Shown: positions 27,926-38,020, numbered from the stretch's first letter. The stretch: DNA of 64,000 nucleotides from Lonepinella sp051851555 (GCF_051851555.1 NZ_JBPDVH010000002.1:372001-436000), one strand, 5' to 3'. Notes: generated from the letters alone by a model not told the origin. A program made the numbers and translations.

Positions 27926-29014
27926 CTAATCAGTTTGCGTACAAGCCATAATGGCGGATAACACCAAGGCTTTGTCAATGTCGCTTGTGACATAGGCTTG
28001 CCCTAAATGGCGTAACAACACCAAACGCAATTTACCCGCTAACACTTTTTTATCACGCATCATGTGCGGCAAATAATCCTCGGGTTGCATGGTATCGGGA
28101 CTGACCGTTGGCAAATTGGCTCGGGCTAATAATTTCTCTAAACGCCCGACGTCTGCTTGGCGGATATTGCCGAGTTGTTCAGATAACGCTGCCGCCATCA
28201 TCATGCCTACGGCGACTGCCTCACCATGTAACCAGTTGCCATAACCCAAATGGGTTTCAATGGCATGACCGAAGGTATGCCCTAAATTTAATAAGGCACG
28301 GTCGCCTTTTTCGGTTTCATCACGGGCCACCACGTCCGCTTTAATCTGACAACAGCGAGCAATACAATATTGCAATTCCGCTTGTTTTAAGGCGACGAGC
28401 TGATCAATATGCTGTTCTAACCAATCAAAAAACGGTAAATCTAAAATGGCGCCGTATTTAATCACTTCCGCCAAACCCGCATTGACTTCCCGTTTCGGTA
28501 AGCTGTTCAGCGTCAAGGTGTCTACAATCACGGTGATGGGTTGATAAAACGCCCCAATCATGTTTTTGCCTAACGGGTGATTAACGGCCGTTTTGCCGCC
28601 CACGGAGGAATCCACTTGCGCCAATAACGTCGTCGGGATTTGAATAAATTTAATGCCACGTTGATAACTTGCTGCTGCATAGCCCGCCACATCACCAATC
28701 ACACCGCCACCCAAGGCGATCAGCGTGGTATCTCGGCCGTGATTTTCTTTTAAAAGTGCGGTGAAAATTAAGTCTAAAGATGGCAAGGTTTTGTATTTTT
28801 CGCCATCCGGTAATAACACATGGCTCACTTGGCAACCGATTTTTTCAAGGGTTTGCGTGACCGTGGCTAAATACAAGGGTGCAACGGTTTCATTACTCAC
28901 AATCATCACTTTATCGCCCGCTTTCAACGGATAAACAGCGGGATCTTTGAGTAAGTTTTCGCCAATGTAAATGGGGTAACGGCGTTCTTTTAATTCAACA
29001 TTGACAGTTAACAT
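27926..29014 (-). CDS. aroB: 3-dehydroquinate synthase
   Basis: The second enzyme of the shikimate pathway converts DAHP to 3-dehydroquinate with NAD+ and a divalent metal in the cytoplasm. Family motifs seen are LPDGEKYKTL, ALGGGVIGDVAGYAAASYQR near residue 100-125 and LNLGHTFGHAIE near 245, the latter with metal histidine. The length of 362 residues is normal. It lies between aroK (32 bp upstream) and dam on the same strand, so an operon is likely. Confidence 0.97.
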   Translation of the reverse strand: MLTVNVELKERRYPIYIGENLLKDPAVYPLKAGDKVMIVSNETVAPLYLATVTQTLEKIGCQVSHVLLPDGEKYKTLPSLDLIFTALLKENHGRDTTLIALGGGVIGDVAGYAAASYQRGIKFIQIPTTLLAQVDSSVGGKTAVNHPLGKNMIGAFYQPITVIVDTLTLNSLPKREVNAGLAEVIKYGAILDLPFFDWLEQHIDQLVALKQAELQYCIARCCQIKADVVARDETEKGDRALLNLGHTFGHAIETHLGYGNWLHGEAVAVGMMMAAALSEQLGNIRQADVGRLEKLLARANLPTVSPDTMQPEDYLPHMMRDKKVLAGKLRLVLLRHLGQAYVTSDIDKALVLSAIMACTQTD

Positions 29015-29046
29015 ATTGCACCTTTTAACCTTAATTCAGGGAGAAA

Positions 29047-29574
29047 TTAATTTTGAAAATTATCAATCAAATCAATAATCTGATTGGCCATTAATTTCGC
29101 ACTTTGTTCATCTGTGGGTAACACGATATCCGCAATTTCTTCATATAACGGATTACGTACTTTGGCTAAATCTTCCAACACTTGGCGCACATCATCTACC
29201 CCTTGCAATAACGGGCGTTTTTTATCACGTTGAGTACGTTCATATTGTTTATCCACGGTGGTTTTTAAGTAAATTACAATGCCCCGTGCGGATAAATGAT
29301 TTCGGGTATCTTTTGACAACACTGCGCCACCGCCCGTGGACAGCACGATCCCTTGACGCTGAGTGAGCTCGCTAATAATACGTTCTTCACGTTTGCGAAA
29401 ACCCGCCTCGCCCTCAATATCAAAAATCCAGCCAATATCGGCCCCTGCCCGAGATTCAATTTCATTATCGGAATCAACAAATTCCATGCTTAGTTGTTGG
29501 GCCAACTGACGACCAATCGTGCTTTTGCCCGCCCCCATAGGTCCAACTAAAAAAATATTACGTTTTTCTGCCAT
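29047..29574 (-). CDS. aroK: Shikimate kinase I
   Basis: The enzyme phosphorylates shikimate with ATP, step five of the aromatic pathway. MAEKRNIFLVGPMGAGKST at the N-terminus carries the Walker A motif. DSDNEIE and the GGGAV segment bind shikimate. The start at 29574 gives 175 residues, which fits E. coli AroK (about 173); the frame is open upstream for 28 codons without family similarity. It is the first gene of aroK-aroB-dam. Confidence 0.96.
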   Translation of the reverse strand: MAEKRNIFLVGPMGAGKSTIGRQLAQQLSMEFVDSDNEIESRAGADIGWIFDIEGEAGFRKREERIISELTQRQGIVLSTGGGAVLSKDTRNHLSARGIVIYLKTTVDKQYERTQRDKKRPLLQGVDDVRQVLEDLAKVRNPLYEEIADIVLPTDEQSAKLMANQIIDLIDNFQN

Positions 29575-29739
29575 TGTTATTATCTTTTCATTATTATTAA
29601 AGTAAAAAATTGACCCAATATCGTAAAAATTTCTCAACGATAAAAAAAGGATCACCAAAACGGCGGAATTATCTCAATAAATGCCCTATGTTTTCAACCT
29701 TAAATCGCAATTTATTTTGATTCTTCCACCAAATATCAC

Positions 29740-30633
29740 TTATCCCCTTGGATGAAATTTCTCATGCAAGCGTTTTAAGCGTTCTTTTGCCACATGGGTG
29801 TAAATTTGCGTGGTGGATAAATCGCTATGCCCAAGCAACATTTGCACCACTCGCAAATCCGCCCCATGATTAACTAAATGGGTGGCAAACGCATGACGTA
29901 ACACGTGTGGTGACAGGCTTTCGGTATTAATTTCCGCTAAAATCGCATAATGTTTAATGCGGTGCCAAAAGGTCTGCCTTGTCATTTGTACGGCTCGTTT
30001 ACTTGGAAACACCACATCTGAACTTTGCCCATTCAGCAACATCGGACGCCCATATAACACAAACTGATTGACCCAATAAGCCGCCTCCTCGCCCATTGGC
30101 ACAATGCGTTCTTTATTGCCTTTACCAATCACCCGCACCACGCCTTGTTGTAAACTGATACTGTCCATGGTTAAGGACACCAATTCCGTCACTCGTAGAC
30201 CGGTAGCATATAACAGCTCCAACATGGCTTTATCCCGTAATTCGAGCGGTTCATCAGTACAAGGGCAATCAAGTAAATCGCCCACTTGTTCTTCGCTTAA
30301 ATATTTCGGTAGGCGACTGGGTAATTTCGGTGAACTTAATACTGCACTAGGGTCATCTTGGCGGTATTGTTCCCGATACAAATATTGAAATAATTTGCGC
30401 ATAGCACTGAGCAAACGTGCCGTGCTAGTAGCCTTATAGCCTTTGTCGACACGTTCACCGAGAAATTGTTGTAAATGCACCGCATCCACTTCGATCAGGC
30501 TCAGCATTTGCTTGGCTGACCAGTCAGACAGTGCGGTGAGATCAAGGCGATAAGACTGAATCGTATTATCTGACAAGCCCTTTTCTAACCAGAGTTCATT
30601 TAAAAATAAATCAATCAGTGCGTTATCTTTCAT
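29740..30633 (-). CDS. xerD: Site-specific tyrosine recombinase XerD
   Basis: With XerC it resolves chromosome dimers at dif during division. The N-terminal SAM-like domain (residues 1-100) is followed by the catalytic domain with Arg in ATGLRVTELVSL near 147, HVLRHAFATH near 243, LGHSDLSTTQ near 266, and the nucleophile Tyr278 in IYTHV. The length of 297 residues equals that of XerD in E. coli to within a residue. XerD is preferred over XerC because of the C-terminus KRLHEKFHPRG. It follows fadR by 11 bp. Confidence 0.95.
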   Translation of the reverse strand: MKDNALIDLFLNELWLEKGLSDNTIQSYRLDLTALSDWSAKQMLSLIEVDAVHLQQFLGERVDKGYKATSTARLLSAMRKLFQYLYREQYRQDDPSAVLSSPKLPSRLPKYLSEEQVGDLLDCPCTDEPLELRDKAMLELLYATGLRVTELVSLTMDSISLQQGVVRVIGKGNKERIVPMGEEAAYWVNQFVLYGRPMLLNGQSSDVVFPSKRAVQMTRQTFWHRIKHYAILAEINTESLSPHVLRHAFATHLVNHGADLRVVQMLLGHSDLSTTQIYTHVAKERLKRLHEKFHPRG

Positions 30634-30644
30634 GCTGCTTTACA

Positions 30645-31370
30645 TTATAACCCAAAATCTTCAGGTAAATGTTTCAAAATATCCCCCCAAATGGCGGTAC
30701 TGCGTTCACGGTGTAACGCCATACAAGCGGCCACTTGCTCGCTATCTTTCATTTCACAAGCCTGTTGCAAGGCTTGATAAAAGGCCAAGGCAATTTGACG
30801 TGAAGTGGGATTCACAAAAAATAAATGCGCCACCTGATGATACATTTGCTTAAAGCTATTTAAAATCAAGCCATACACCGGTTTATTGGCAATAAAGGTA
30901 AATTGACGGAATAAATAATAATCAAATTTTGCATAAGCCTGTGCGTCGTCAGAAAGTGCGGTTAAATTCTCGAATAATTTTAAAGATTCCTCTGGATTCA
31001 GACGAACCGCCTCAGGAATATAATATTCCGCCATTTTGGTACGCAGTGACACCACATTAGCAATAATGGTTGGCATAATGCCACGATCAAGCTGAATAAT
31101 TTTACTGATAATATTCGGTCCGCCGGTTTCCCAAATATTGTTCACATGGGTCGGTTTACCATGTTGAATACTCAACCACCCCTCTCGAGCCAAACGTTGT
31201 AGCACTTCACGTAAGGTGGTGCGAGTCACACCGATTTTATCCGCTAATTCACGTTCTGCAGGTAAGTCGGTGCCAGCAGGAAAATGCTGATTCCAAATAC
31301 TTTGCACAATATATTCTTCGGCTAAGGCCGCAGGGCTTTGTGCTTTTAATAATGGTTGTCGATTCGTCAT
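30645..31370 (-). CDS. fadR: Fatty acid metabolism regulator FadR
   Basis: This GntR-family repressor/activator releases DNA on binding long-chain acyl-CoA, and in enteric bacteria represses fatty-acid degradation and activates fabA/fabB. The winged helix lies at residues about 10-75 (FPAGTDLPAERELADKIGVT, then TTLREVLQRLAREGWL). The C-terminal helical acyl-CoA domain includes LRTKMAEYYIPEAV. The length of 241 residues is typical. It is divergent from nhaB as in E. coli and shares the 148-bp gap with it. Confidence 0.95.
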   Translation of the reverse strand: MTNRQPLLKAQSPAALAEEYIVQSIWNQHFPAGTDLPAERELADKIGVTRTTLREVLQRLAREGWLSIQHGKPTHVNNIWETGGPNIISKIIQLDRGIMPTIIANVVSLRTKMAEYYIPEAVRLNPEESLKLFENLTALSDDAQAYAKFDYYLFRQFTFIANKPVYGLILNSFKQMYHQVAHLFFVNPTSRQIALAFYQALQQACEMKDSEQVAACMALHRERSTAIWGDILKHLPEDFGL

Positions 31371-31518
31371 ATTTAGCTACTTTGTTTAATATAGATCAAA
31401 AAAATACTCAAAAAGAGCAAAGATACTAGCAATTTTTTCATTTACAGGTAAGAATAGTAGCCTATTATCAGTTTAAAATAATAAATATGCAAAGCATATT
31501 TTTAAAGGGTGTATTTAT

Positions 31519-33087
31519 ATGACGTATGTTCAAGCATTTATGAATAACTTTTTGGGCAAAAGTCCCAATTGGTATAAAGTCACGATTGTGGCATTTTTAT
31601 TGATTAACCCTGTTATTTTTTGGATCAATCCGTTTGTTGCTGGATGGTTATTGGTGGTCGAATTTATTTTCACTTTAGCCATGGCATTAAAATGCTATCC
31701 TTTACAGCCAGGTGGGATGTTAGCCATTGAGGCCATCACTATCGGCATGACCAGTACCGCCCATGTTAAAGCCGAAATTATGGCGAATTTTGAAGTGGTT
31801 CTGTTACTGATTTTTATGGTGGCAGGCATTTACTTTATGAAACAATTATTGCTGTATGCGTTCACCAAATTATTGCTTCGTATTCATTCTAAAATTGTGT
31901 TATCCGTGTCATTCTGTTTAAGTGCGGCGTTTCTTTCTGCGTTCTTAGATGCGTTAACCGTGATTGCGGTCATTATCAGTGTGGGCATGGGATTCTATGG
32001 GGTTTATCACAAAGTCGCCTCAGGTGCCTCCTTTGAGGATTCCACCGACATTACCAATGACGATAAAATTAATCATCACCAACAAACTTTAGAAGATTTT
32101 CGCGCATTCTTACGGAGCTTATTAATGCACGCTGCCGTCGGTACGGCCTTAGGTGGCGTGATGACCATGGTCGGTGAACCGCAAAACTTGATTATTGCAG
32201 AGCAGTCAGGTTGGCAGTTTATTGAGTTTTTCTTCCGTATGTCACCGGTGACTATTCCTGTTTTATGTTTAGGTATCGCCACCTGTGTGTTGGTGGAAAA
32301 ATTTAGCCTATTTGGCTACGGCACCAAGTTACCCCGTAAAGTCTGGTCTGTATTAGCGAAATTCGACCGTAACCAAGAAACCAAAATGACCGCACAAGAT
32401 AAAGTCAAATTATGGGTACAGGTTTTTGTGGGCGTTTGGTTGATTATCGGGTTAGCGTTCCACTTAGCCTCAGTGGGCCTAATTGGGTTAAGCGTGATTA
32501 TTTTAACCACCTCTTATTGTGGCATCACCAGCGAACACGAAATTGGCCGTTCTTTCCAAGAATCCTTGCCGTTCGCTGCCTTATTAGTGGTCTTTTTCTC
32601 CATTGTCGCCGTGATTATCGATCAACACTTATTTGCGCCATTAATTCACTTTGTCCTTAATGCCGCAGAAAATGTCCAACTTTTGCTGTTCTACGTGTTT
32701 AATGGCTTATTATCCGCCATTTCTGATAACGTATTTGTGGCCACAGTTTACATTAATGAGGCCAAACAAGCCTTAATGGAAAATTCTATTTCCGCCCAAC
32801 AATTTGAATTGCTTGCGGTGGCCATTAATACGGGAACCAACTTGCCATCCGTGGCCACACCAAACGGACAAGCGGCGTTCTTATTCTTGCTCACCTCTTC
32901 ACTTGCGCCATTAATTCGTTTATCCTATGGCAGAATGGTCTATATGGCCTTGCCTTACACCATTGTATTAACCCTTGTTGGGTTGATTTCCGTAGAATTT
33001 ATTCTCCCTGGTGCCACACAATGGTTAACTAATATGGGGTTAATCGGTAGTCCACATATTCCATTGGAATCAATGGTTGGTCATTAA
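31519..33087 (+). CDS. nhaB: Na+/H+ antiporter NhaB
   Basis: This 522-residue inner-membrane antiporter extrudes Na+ in exchange for protons. It has about 12 hydrophobic segments and the NhaB N-terminus FMNNFLGKSPNWYKVTIVAF. DALTVIAVIISV and the segment VGEPQNLIIAEQSGWQF are conserved in the family. The ATG at 31519 lies behind AAAGGG. It is followed by dsbB after 21 bp, the same order as in E. coli and H. influenzae. Confidence 0.96.
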   Translation: MTYVQAFMNNFLGKSPNWYKVTIVAFLLINPVIFWINPFVAGWLLVVEFIFTLAMALKCYPLQPGGMLAIEAITIGMTSTAHVKAEIMANFEVVLLLIFMVAGIYFMKQLLLYAFTKLLLRIHSKIVLSVSFCLSAAFLSAFLDALTVIAVIISVGMGFYGVYHKVASGASFEDSTDITNDDKINHHQQTLEDFRAFLRSLLMHAAVGTALGGVMTMVGEPQNLIIAEQSGWQFIEFFFRMSPVTIPVLCLGIATCVLVEKFSLFGYGTKLPRKVWSVLAKFDRNQETKMTAQDKVKLWVQVFVGVWLIIGLAFHLASVGLIGLSVIILTTSYCGITSEHEIGRSFQESLPFAALLVVFFSIVAVIIDQHLFAPLIHFVLNAAENVQLLLFYVFNGLLSAISDNVFVATVYINEAKQALMENSISAQQFELLAVAINTGTNLPSVATPNGQAAFLFLLTSSLAPLIRLSYGRMVYMALPYTIVLTLVGLISVEFILPGATQWLTNMGLIGSPHIPLESMVGH

Positions 33088-33108
33088 TTTGTTAAGAAAG
33101 GAACAAGC

Positions 33109-33648
33109 ATGCTGAATAAAATTAAAGTGCTGTCAAGCCAACGAACAATCTGGTTATTATGCCTTATTTCTGCTTTGTGCTTAGAATTGACCGCACTTTA
33201 TTTTCAGTATGGCATGGAATTAAAGCCGTGCGTCATGTGTATTTATGAACGTGTCGCTTTATTTGGTATTCTCTTTTCTGCCCTGATTGGTTGCATTGCG
33301 CCCCGTTTTATGATCATGCGTTTATTGGCCTTAGGAGTCGGATTATGGGGTGCTATAAAAGGGTTATTGCTATCCATTAAACACGTCGGCTATCAACTGA
33401 ATCCTAATCCGTGGGATCAATGCCCCATCAACGTCGATTTTCCCTCGACGCTCCCCTTGGATAAATGGTTCCCTGCGCTTTTTCACCCCACTGGACTTTG
33501 CAGTGAAATCAGTTGGACCTTTTTAAATTTTACCATGGTGCAATGGTTAGTGTTTATTTTTGCGGTATACAGTTTGCTTTTCGCATTCCTTTTATTAAGC
33601 CAATGCTTTGGCGGACGAGTAAAAAATCAACGTCGTTTATTTCATTAA
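33109..33648 (+). CDS. dsbB: Disulfide bond formation protein DsbB
   Basis: This inner-membrane quinone reductase reoxidises periplasmic DsbA. Four hydrophobic helices are seen. The first redox pair is Cys41-Val-Met-Cys44 in LKPCVMC, and the second pair is in the second periplasmic loop (DQCPINV and GLCSE). The length of 179 residues is normal. It is probably co-transcribed with nhaB; a terminator follows. Confidence 0.96.
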   Translation: MLNKIKVLSSQRTIWLLCLISALCLELTALYFQYGMELKPCVMCIYERVALFGILFSALIGCIAPRFMIMRLLALGVGLWGAIKGLLLSIKHVGYQLNPNPWDQCPINVDFPSTLPLDKWFPALFHPTGLCSEISWTFLNFTMVQWLVFIFAVYSLLFAFLLLSQCFGGRVKNQRRLFH

Positions 33649-33664
33649 CCTATCAACAGACAAA

Positions 33665-33690
33665 GTGCGGTTAAATTTAACCGCCTTTTT
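33665..33690 (+). terminator. Terminator after dsbB
   Basis: GCGGTTAAATTTAACCGC (33667-33684) is a palindrome followed by a T run, and its left arm is part of an uptake signal AAAGTGCGGT. Confidence 0.85.
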
Positions 33691-33706
33691 TATTTGAGGA
33701 AAAAAC

Positions 33707-34429
33707 ATGATTATCGGACCTTATATTAACGCCGCTTGTATCATTGTCGGTGGGCTAATCGGTGCCTATTTAGGGGGCAGAATACCCGAACGCTTACGCA
33801 ATAACCTCACCTTGCTTTTCGGTTTATGTTCTATGGCCATGGGCGTCGTCATGCTTGCTCGAGTTGCTAGCATGCCCGCGATGGTATTCGCCCTGTTAAT
33901 CGGCACCATTATTGGGGAAATTCTGTCCGTTGAACATTTGATTAACCGCCTATCCAGTCAAGCCAAAAAAGGCGTTGAGCACTTATTCCCACAGCCCAAA
34001 AACAGCCCCTCTCAAGAAGAATTTTTACAAAAATTTGTGGGCTTAATGGTGCTATTTAGTTTCAGTGGCACGGGTATTTTTGGCGCTATGCACGAGGGCT
34101 TAGTAGGCGATAGCAGTATTTTGATTATCAAATCTTCACTGGATTTTTTTACCGCCATTATCTTCGCCACCACCTTAGGTCTTTCCGTGTGTACAATCTG
34201 TCTACCACAAATGGGCTTACAACTGATCCTCGCCTATTTGGCCATCATTATTCTGCCGCTAATTACCCCTGAAATGAAAGCAGATTTTGGCGGTGTCGGT
34301 GGTGCCATTATGATTGCTACGGGTTTACGCATTTGCAACATTAAACAATTCTCCGTGGCCAACATGCTACCTGCGTTGTTTCTTGCGATGCCTATTTCAG
34401 CATTGTGGTTATCCTTAATCACAAAATAA
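33707..34429 (+). CDS. DUF554 family integral membrane protein
   Basis: This 240-residue inner-membrane protein has about seven hydrophobic segments and a glycine-rich start GPYINAACIIVGGLIGAYLG, typical of DUF554 (YdfK-like) proteins. A cytoplasmic stretch with charged residues lies at about 85-110. The function of the family is not established; transport has been proposed. The ATG is preceded by TTTGAGGAAAAAAC. It stands alone between two terminators. Confidence 0.85.
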   Translation: MIIGPYINAACIIVGGLIGAYLGGRIPERLRNNLTLLFGLCSMAMGVVMLARVASMPAMVFALLIGTIIGEILSVEHLINRLSSQAKKGVEHLFPQPKNSPSQEEFLQKFVGLMVLFSFSGTGIFGAMHEGLVGDSSILIIKSSLDFFTAIIFATTLGLSVCTICLPQMGLQLILAYLAIIILPLITPEMKADFGGVGGAIMIATGLRICNIKQFSVANMLPALFLAMPISALWLSLITK

Positions 34430-34431
34430 AA

Positions 34432-34470
34432 AAGTGCGGTGTAAAAAAATGCTATTTTTACACCGCACTT
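34432..34470. terminator. Bidirectional terminator from inverted uptake signals
   Basis: AAGTGCGGTGTAAAAA (34432-34447) pairs with TTTTTACACCGCACTT (34455-34470) around a 7-nt loop. It separates the convergent DUF554 and mrcA genes. Confidence 0.85.
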
Positions 34471-34486
34471 AACGCATATGGACGTA

Positions 34487-37096
34487 CTAAAACAATTCTT
34501 CTTGCACACCACCAGACGGATTGACTGGCGGTAAATGGCTGTCGCCACTTGGTTTTGGTTTAAACCGATCTAACACACCTTGCGGGACATAATAGCCTCT
34601 TTCTTGAACAAAGGCACGTTTCGGTTCCGTTCCTTTAATGAAATATTCGACTCGACCGCCACCATTAGAAAGCAGACCTGATGCAATATCAATTTGTTTT
34701 TCAACAATATTAGCGGGTAATATGTTCTCTCTTTCAGGCATATCTTGTAAGCTAGTTTTCATGTAGGCAATCCACGCAGGCATGGCACTCGCTGCCCCCG
34801 TTTCCCCACGCCCGAGATTACGTTTACTGTCATCAAAGCCGATATACACGGTGGTCGTAATATTCGCCCCAAACCCCGCATACCATGCAACTTTAGAATT
34901 ATTGGTTGTCCCCGTTTTTCCGCCAATATCCGAGCGTTTAATTTCATTAGCCATGCGCCAACTGGTCCCTTTCCAACCAACCCCTTTCTCGCCAAAAATA
35001 GCGCTATTCAGGGCGCTGCGAATCAAGAAAGCAATTTCCCCACTGATCACCCGTGGCGCATATTGCGGGGTAGCATTTTGCCGACTATCATCAGCCATTA
35101 CACTGATTTCATCGTCTTTTAACTGACCATTTTTACCGGCCAATTCTGGGTTATCGTCCTCTACTGTTTCGATGTCATCAGGCTCGACATTGACTTCATT
35201 ATTTTGCACTTGCTGCCCCTGTTCGAGCGCTGAAGTGTTTTCTTGATAACCGTCAATTTTCTCTTGCGTGGTGTCATAAATCACAGGAATATCATCACAA
35301 CGCAAACAGGCCATTTTCGGGTTGGCCACAAAAATTTCTTTGCCCGTATTATCCAACACTTTTTCCACTAAGTACGGTTCAATTAAAAATCCCCCATTAT
35401 CAAACACCGCATAGGCTCTGGCCATTTCTAACGGGGTAAAAGAGGCGGCACCGAGTGCCAAAGATTCACTGGCAAAATATTGTTCTCGTTTAAAGCCAAA
35501 ACGTTGCAGAAACTCGGCCGTAAATGGCACGCCCGCCATTTGAATGGTACGAATCGCAATCATATTTTTGGATTGTCCCAATCCCACCCGTAATCGTACA
35601 GGCCCCGCATAATGATTCGGCGAGTTTTTAGGCCGCCATTCTTTTTGCCCTGGTTTTCTAATCACAATGGGCGTATCTTGCAACACACTCGACAGGGTTA
35701 AGCCTTTTTCTAACCCCGCAGCGTAAATAAAGGGTTTAATCGTTGATCCCACTTGTACCAAAGATTGGGTAGCACGATTAAATTTACTTTGCTCAAAGCT
35801 AAATCCCCCGACAATAGCCTCAATCGCACCATTATCACTATTTAATGCCACCATGGCGGAATTCACTTCGGGGATTTGTCCCAATGCCCAACTGCCTTTA
35901 TCCTGTTGATATACCCAAATTTGCTGACCTGTTTTCGGCAATTTGCTGCCAGCCCATTTCATCGCCGTATTAGAAATCGTCACATTATCGCCTGAACTTA
36001 ACAATAATTGCGCACTGGCCTTGCCCGTGGCTAGCACAACCGCTGGCACCAAAGGATCTGAATGCGGTAATTTACGCAATTCATCAATGATTTTTTCTGG
36101 CTCCCAAGCCTTTTCATCTTTTTTCCATAATGTGACAGCACCACGGTAACCATGACGCCGATCGTAATCCATCACATTTTTGCGCACGGCTTTTTGTGCT
36201 TGATATTGATCCTGTGACAACACTGTGGTATACACCTTGTATCCTCGATTATAGGACACATCTTCGCCATAACGTTTGACCATTTCTTGACGCACCATTT
36301 CCGTCACGTAATCTGCTCGGAAATCCAACTGAGCCCCATGATACGAGGCCACAACAGGCTCTTGAATCGCTTGATTGTACTCTTCTTGAGTAATAAATTT
36401 GGTTTCCAGCATCCGTCCTAACACCACATTTCGGCGATCCGTTGCACGCTTTAAGGAATACAATGGATTCATCGTCGATGGTGCTTTTGGCAAGCCGGCA
36501 ATGACGGCGATTTCGGATAAAGATAATTCATTCAAATTCTTACCAAAATAGGTTTTAGCTGCGGCAGACACGCCATAGGAACGGTAGCCTAAATAAATTT
36601 TATTTAAATATAATTCTAAAATTTCGTCTTTACTGAGTGCATTCTCAATTTCAATGGCTAACACCGCCTCTTTGGCCTTACGCATTAAGGTCTTTTCAGG
36701 GGTTAAAAAGAAATTACGGGCCAACTGTTGGGTAATGGTACTTGCCCCTTGTGAGGCGCCACCATTGCTGATCGCCACCGACACTGCCCGAGCAATCCCT
36801 ACCGGATCCACGCCATGGTGTTCATAAAAACGGCTATCTTCCGTGGCAATCAAGGCATTAATCAGTTGCTTTGGCACCTCGGCTAATTTCACCGGAATAC
36901 GGCGTTGCTCGCCCACTTCGCCAATCAGTTTGCCATCAGCGGTATAAATCTGCATAGGCTGTTGCAGTTCCACGGTTTTCAAACTTTCTACGTCGGGAAG
37001 TTGTGATTTGATGTGCATATAGCCCAATCCCACCAACACACAGCCCAAAATGATCATGGTCAGTAAGCTACTTAATATTAATTTTGTGATCTTCAT
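34487..37096 (-). CDS. mrcA: Penicillin-binding protein 1A
   Basis: This bifunctional murein synthase is anchored in the inner membrane by an N-terminal helix (residues 5-27). The glycosyltransferase domain (about 50-230) has its catalytic Glu in ATEDSRFYEHHGVD. The transpeptidase domain has SxxK in GSTIKPFIYAAGLEKG, SKN in LGQSKNMI and KTG in GGKTGTTNNSKVAW. The length of 869 residues is normal for PBP1A (ponA in Haemophilus). It is divergent from comA, the conserved arrangement in Pasteurellaceae and, for pilM, in many gammaproteobacteria. Confidence 0.96.
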   Translation of the reverse strand: MKITKLILSSLLTMIILGCVLVGLGYMHIKSQLPDVESLKTVELQQPMQIYTADGKLIGEVGEQRRIPVKLAEVPKQLINALIATEDSRFYEHHGVDPVGIARAVSVAISNGGASQGASTITQQLARNFFLTPEKTLMRKAKEAVLAIEIENALSKDEILELYLNKIYLGYRSYGVSAAAKTYFGKNLNELSLSEIAVIAGLPKAPSTMNPLYSLKRATDRRNVVLGRMLETKFITQEEYNQAIQEPVVASYHGAQLDFRADYVTEMVRQEMVKRYGEDVSYNRGYKVYTTVLSQDQYQAQKAVRKNVMDYDRRHGYRGAVTLWKKDEKAWEPEKIIDELRKLPHSDPLVPAVVLATGKASAQLLLSSGDNVTISNTAMKWAGSKLPKTGQQIWVYQQDKGSWALGQIPEVNSAMVALNSDNGAIEAIVGGFSFEQSKFNRATQSLVQVGSTIKPFIYAAGLEKGLTLSSVLQDTPIVIRKPGQKEWRPKNSPNHYAGPVRLRVGLGQSKNMIAIRTIQMAGVPFTAEFLQRFGFKREQYFASESLALGAASFTPLEMARAYAVFDNGGFLIEPYLVEKVLDNTGKEIFVANPKMACLRCDDIPVIYDTTQEKIDGYQENTSALEQGQQVQNNEVNVEPDDIETVEDDNPELAGKNGQLKDDEISVMADDSRQNATPQYAPRVISGEIAFLIRSALNSAIFGEKGVGWKGTSWRMANEIKRSDIGGKTGTTNNSKVAWYAGFGANITTTVYIGFDDSKRNLGRGETGAASAMPAWIAYMKTSLQDMPERENILPANIVEKQIDIASGLLSNGGGRVEYFIKGTEPKRAFVQERGYYVPQGVLDRFKPKPSGDSHLPPVNPSGGVQEELF

Positions 37097-37212
37097 TCCA
37101 AAATTTACTCTTAATTAATGCGTGAATTTGATTTCTCGTTCATACTTCATGTGAATAGTATAAAGATTAACACTCTTGAACGAAAGTAAAAATAAACAGA
37201 AAAGGACAACAA

Positions 37213-38016
37213 ATGGAAAAATTCATCAAAAAACACAACCGTCTACAAGTGGGCATCTGGGTGACCAAACATCATTATGAACTGGTTTGGTTAGAGAGCG
37301 ATAAAAACGCCAAAAAAACACCGCACTTTTGCCGTGTCACACATCTTGCTATCACCGATATTCGCACCACTTTATACGAAAAACTGCCTGCACACATGAC
37401 CACCCCACGGCCTTTGTCGATTGATTGGGTCACCCCCTGCTTGCCCCATCAAGTGTGGTATAAAAATTTATTGTTACAGGAACAGTTAGCAGAAAGTGAA
37501 TGCAAACAGCAATGCCGTTACACCATAGAAAAGGAATTGCCAATTCCGCTTGATGAGCTTTGGTTTGATTATGTCACAACACCATTAAAACAAGGGCTAC
37601 GCTTGGATATATTTGCAGTAAAAAGAGAGGTGGCACAAGGTTTATTAACCCACTTTCTGCCCTTAAAAATAAAAGTACTTGATACCATGACGGGCTGCCT
37701 TTATCGTGCCTTTCGCTATGTGTTAAACAGCACGCCCTCTGCACAAAGTTTATATATTTATCAAGATACACAATTCACCCTGTTATTCCGTCAAACTCAG
37801 CAGGAATGGCAAATTCTCTCGCAATCCAAGCAAGCAGATTTAACCGAGTTATATCAACAATTTACCCAACGCTACGAGCAACCCATTGATAAGATTTTGT
37901 ACTATTCCACGCTGCCAGACTACCATTTTTCCGTGCCACATCAACGGGTCACCTCTGACATTCCCCTGATTCCCTTAGGCGCTGCGTTATGGAAGACAGG
38001 TTGGCAAATGGATTAA
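37213..38016 (+). CDS. comA: Competence protein ComA (PilM-like)
   Basis: This cytoplasmic actin-fold protein is needed for type IV pilus assembly and DNA uptake. The 267-residue product is weakly conserved but starts the comABCDE order upstream of a secretin and divergent to mrcA, which fixes its identity. A good ribosome site AAAAGGA precedes the ATG. In H. influenzae this operon is driven by a CRP-S site with Sxy; I did not find a convincing TGCGA-N6-TCGCA in the 116-bp gap, only loose matches. Confidence 0.88.
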   Translation: MEKFIKKHNRLQVGIWVTKHHYELVWLESDKNAKKTPHFCRVTHLAITDIRTTLYEKLPAHMTTPRPLSIDWVTPCLPHQVWYKNLLLQEQLAESECKQQCRYTIEKELPIPLDELWFDYVTTPLKQGLRLDIFAVKREVAQGLLTHFLPLKIKVLDTMTGCLYRAFRYVLNSTPSAQSLYIYQDTQFTLLFRQTQQEWQILSQSKQADLTELYQQFTQRYEQPIDKILYYSTLPDYHFSVPHQRVTSDIPLIPLGAALWKTGWQMD

Positions 38017-38020
38017 CAAG

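Noticed and set aside
37097..37212. CRP-S/Sxy competence site upstream of comA
   Set aside because: Expected from H. influenzae, but I could not find a convincing TGCGA-N6-TCGCA palindrome, so no site is listed.
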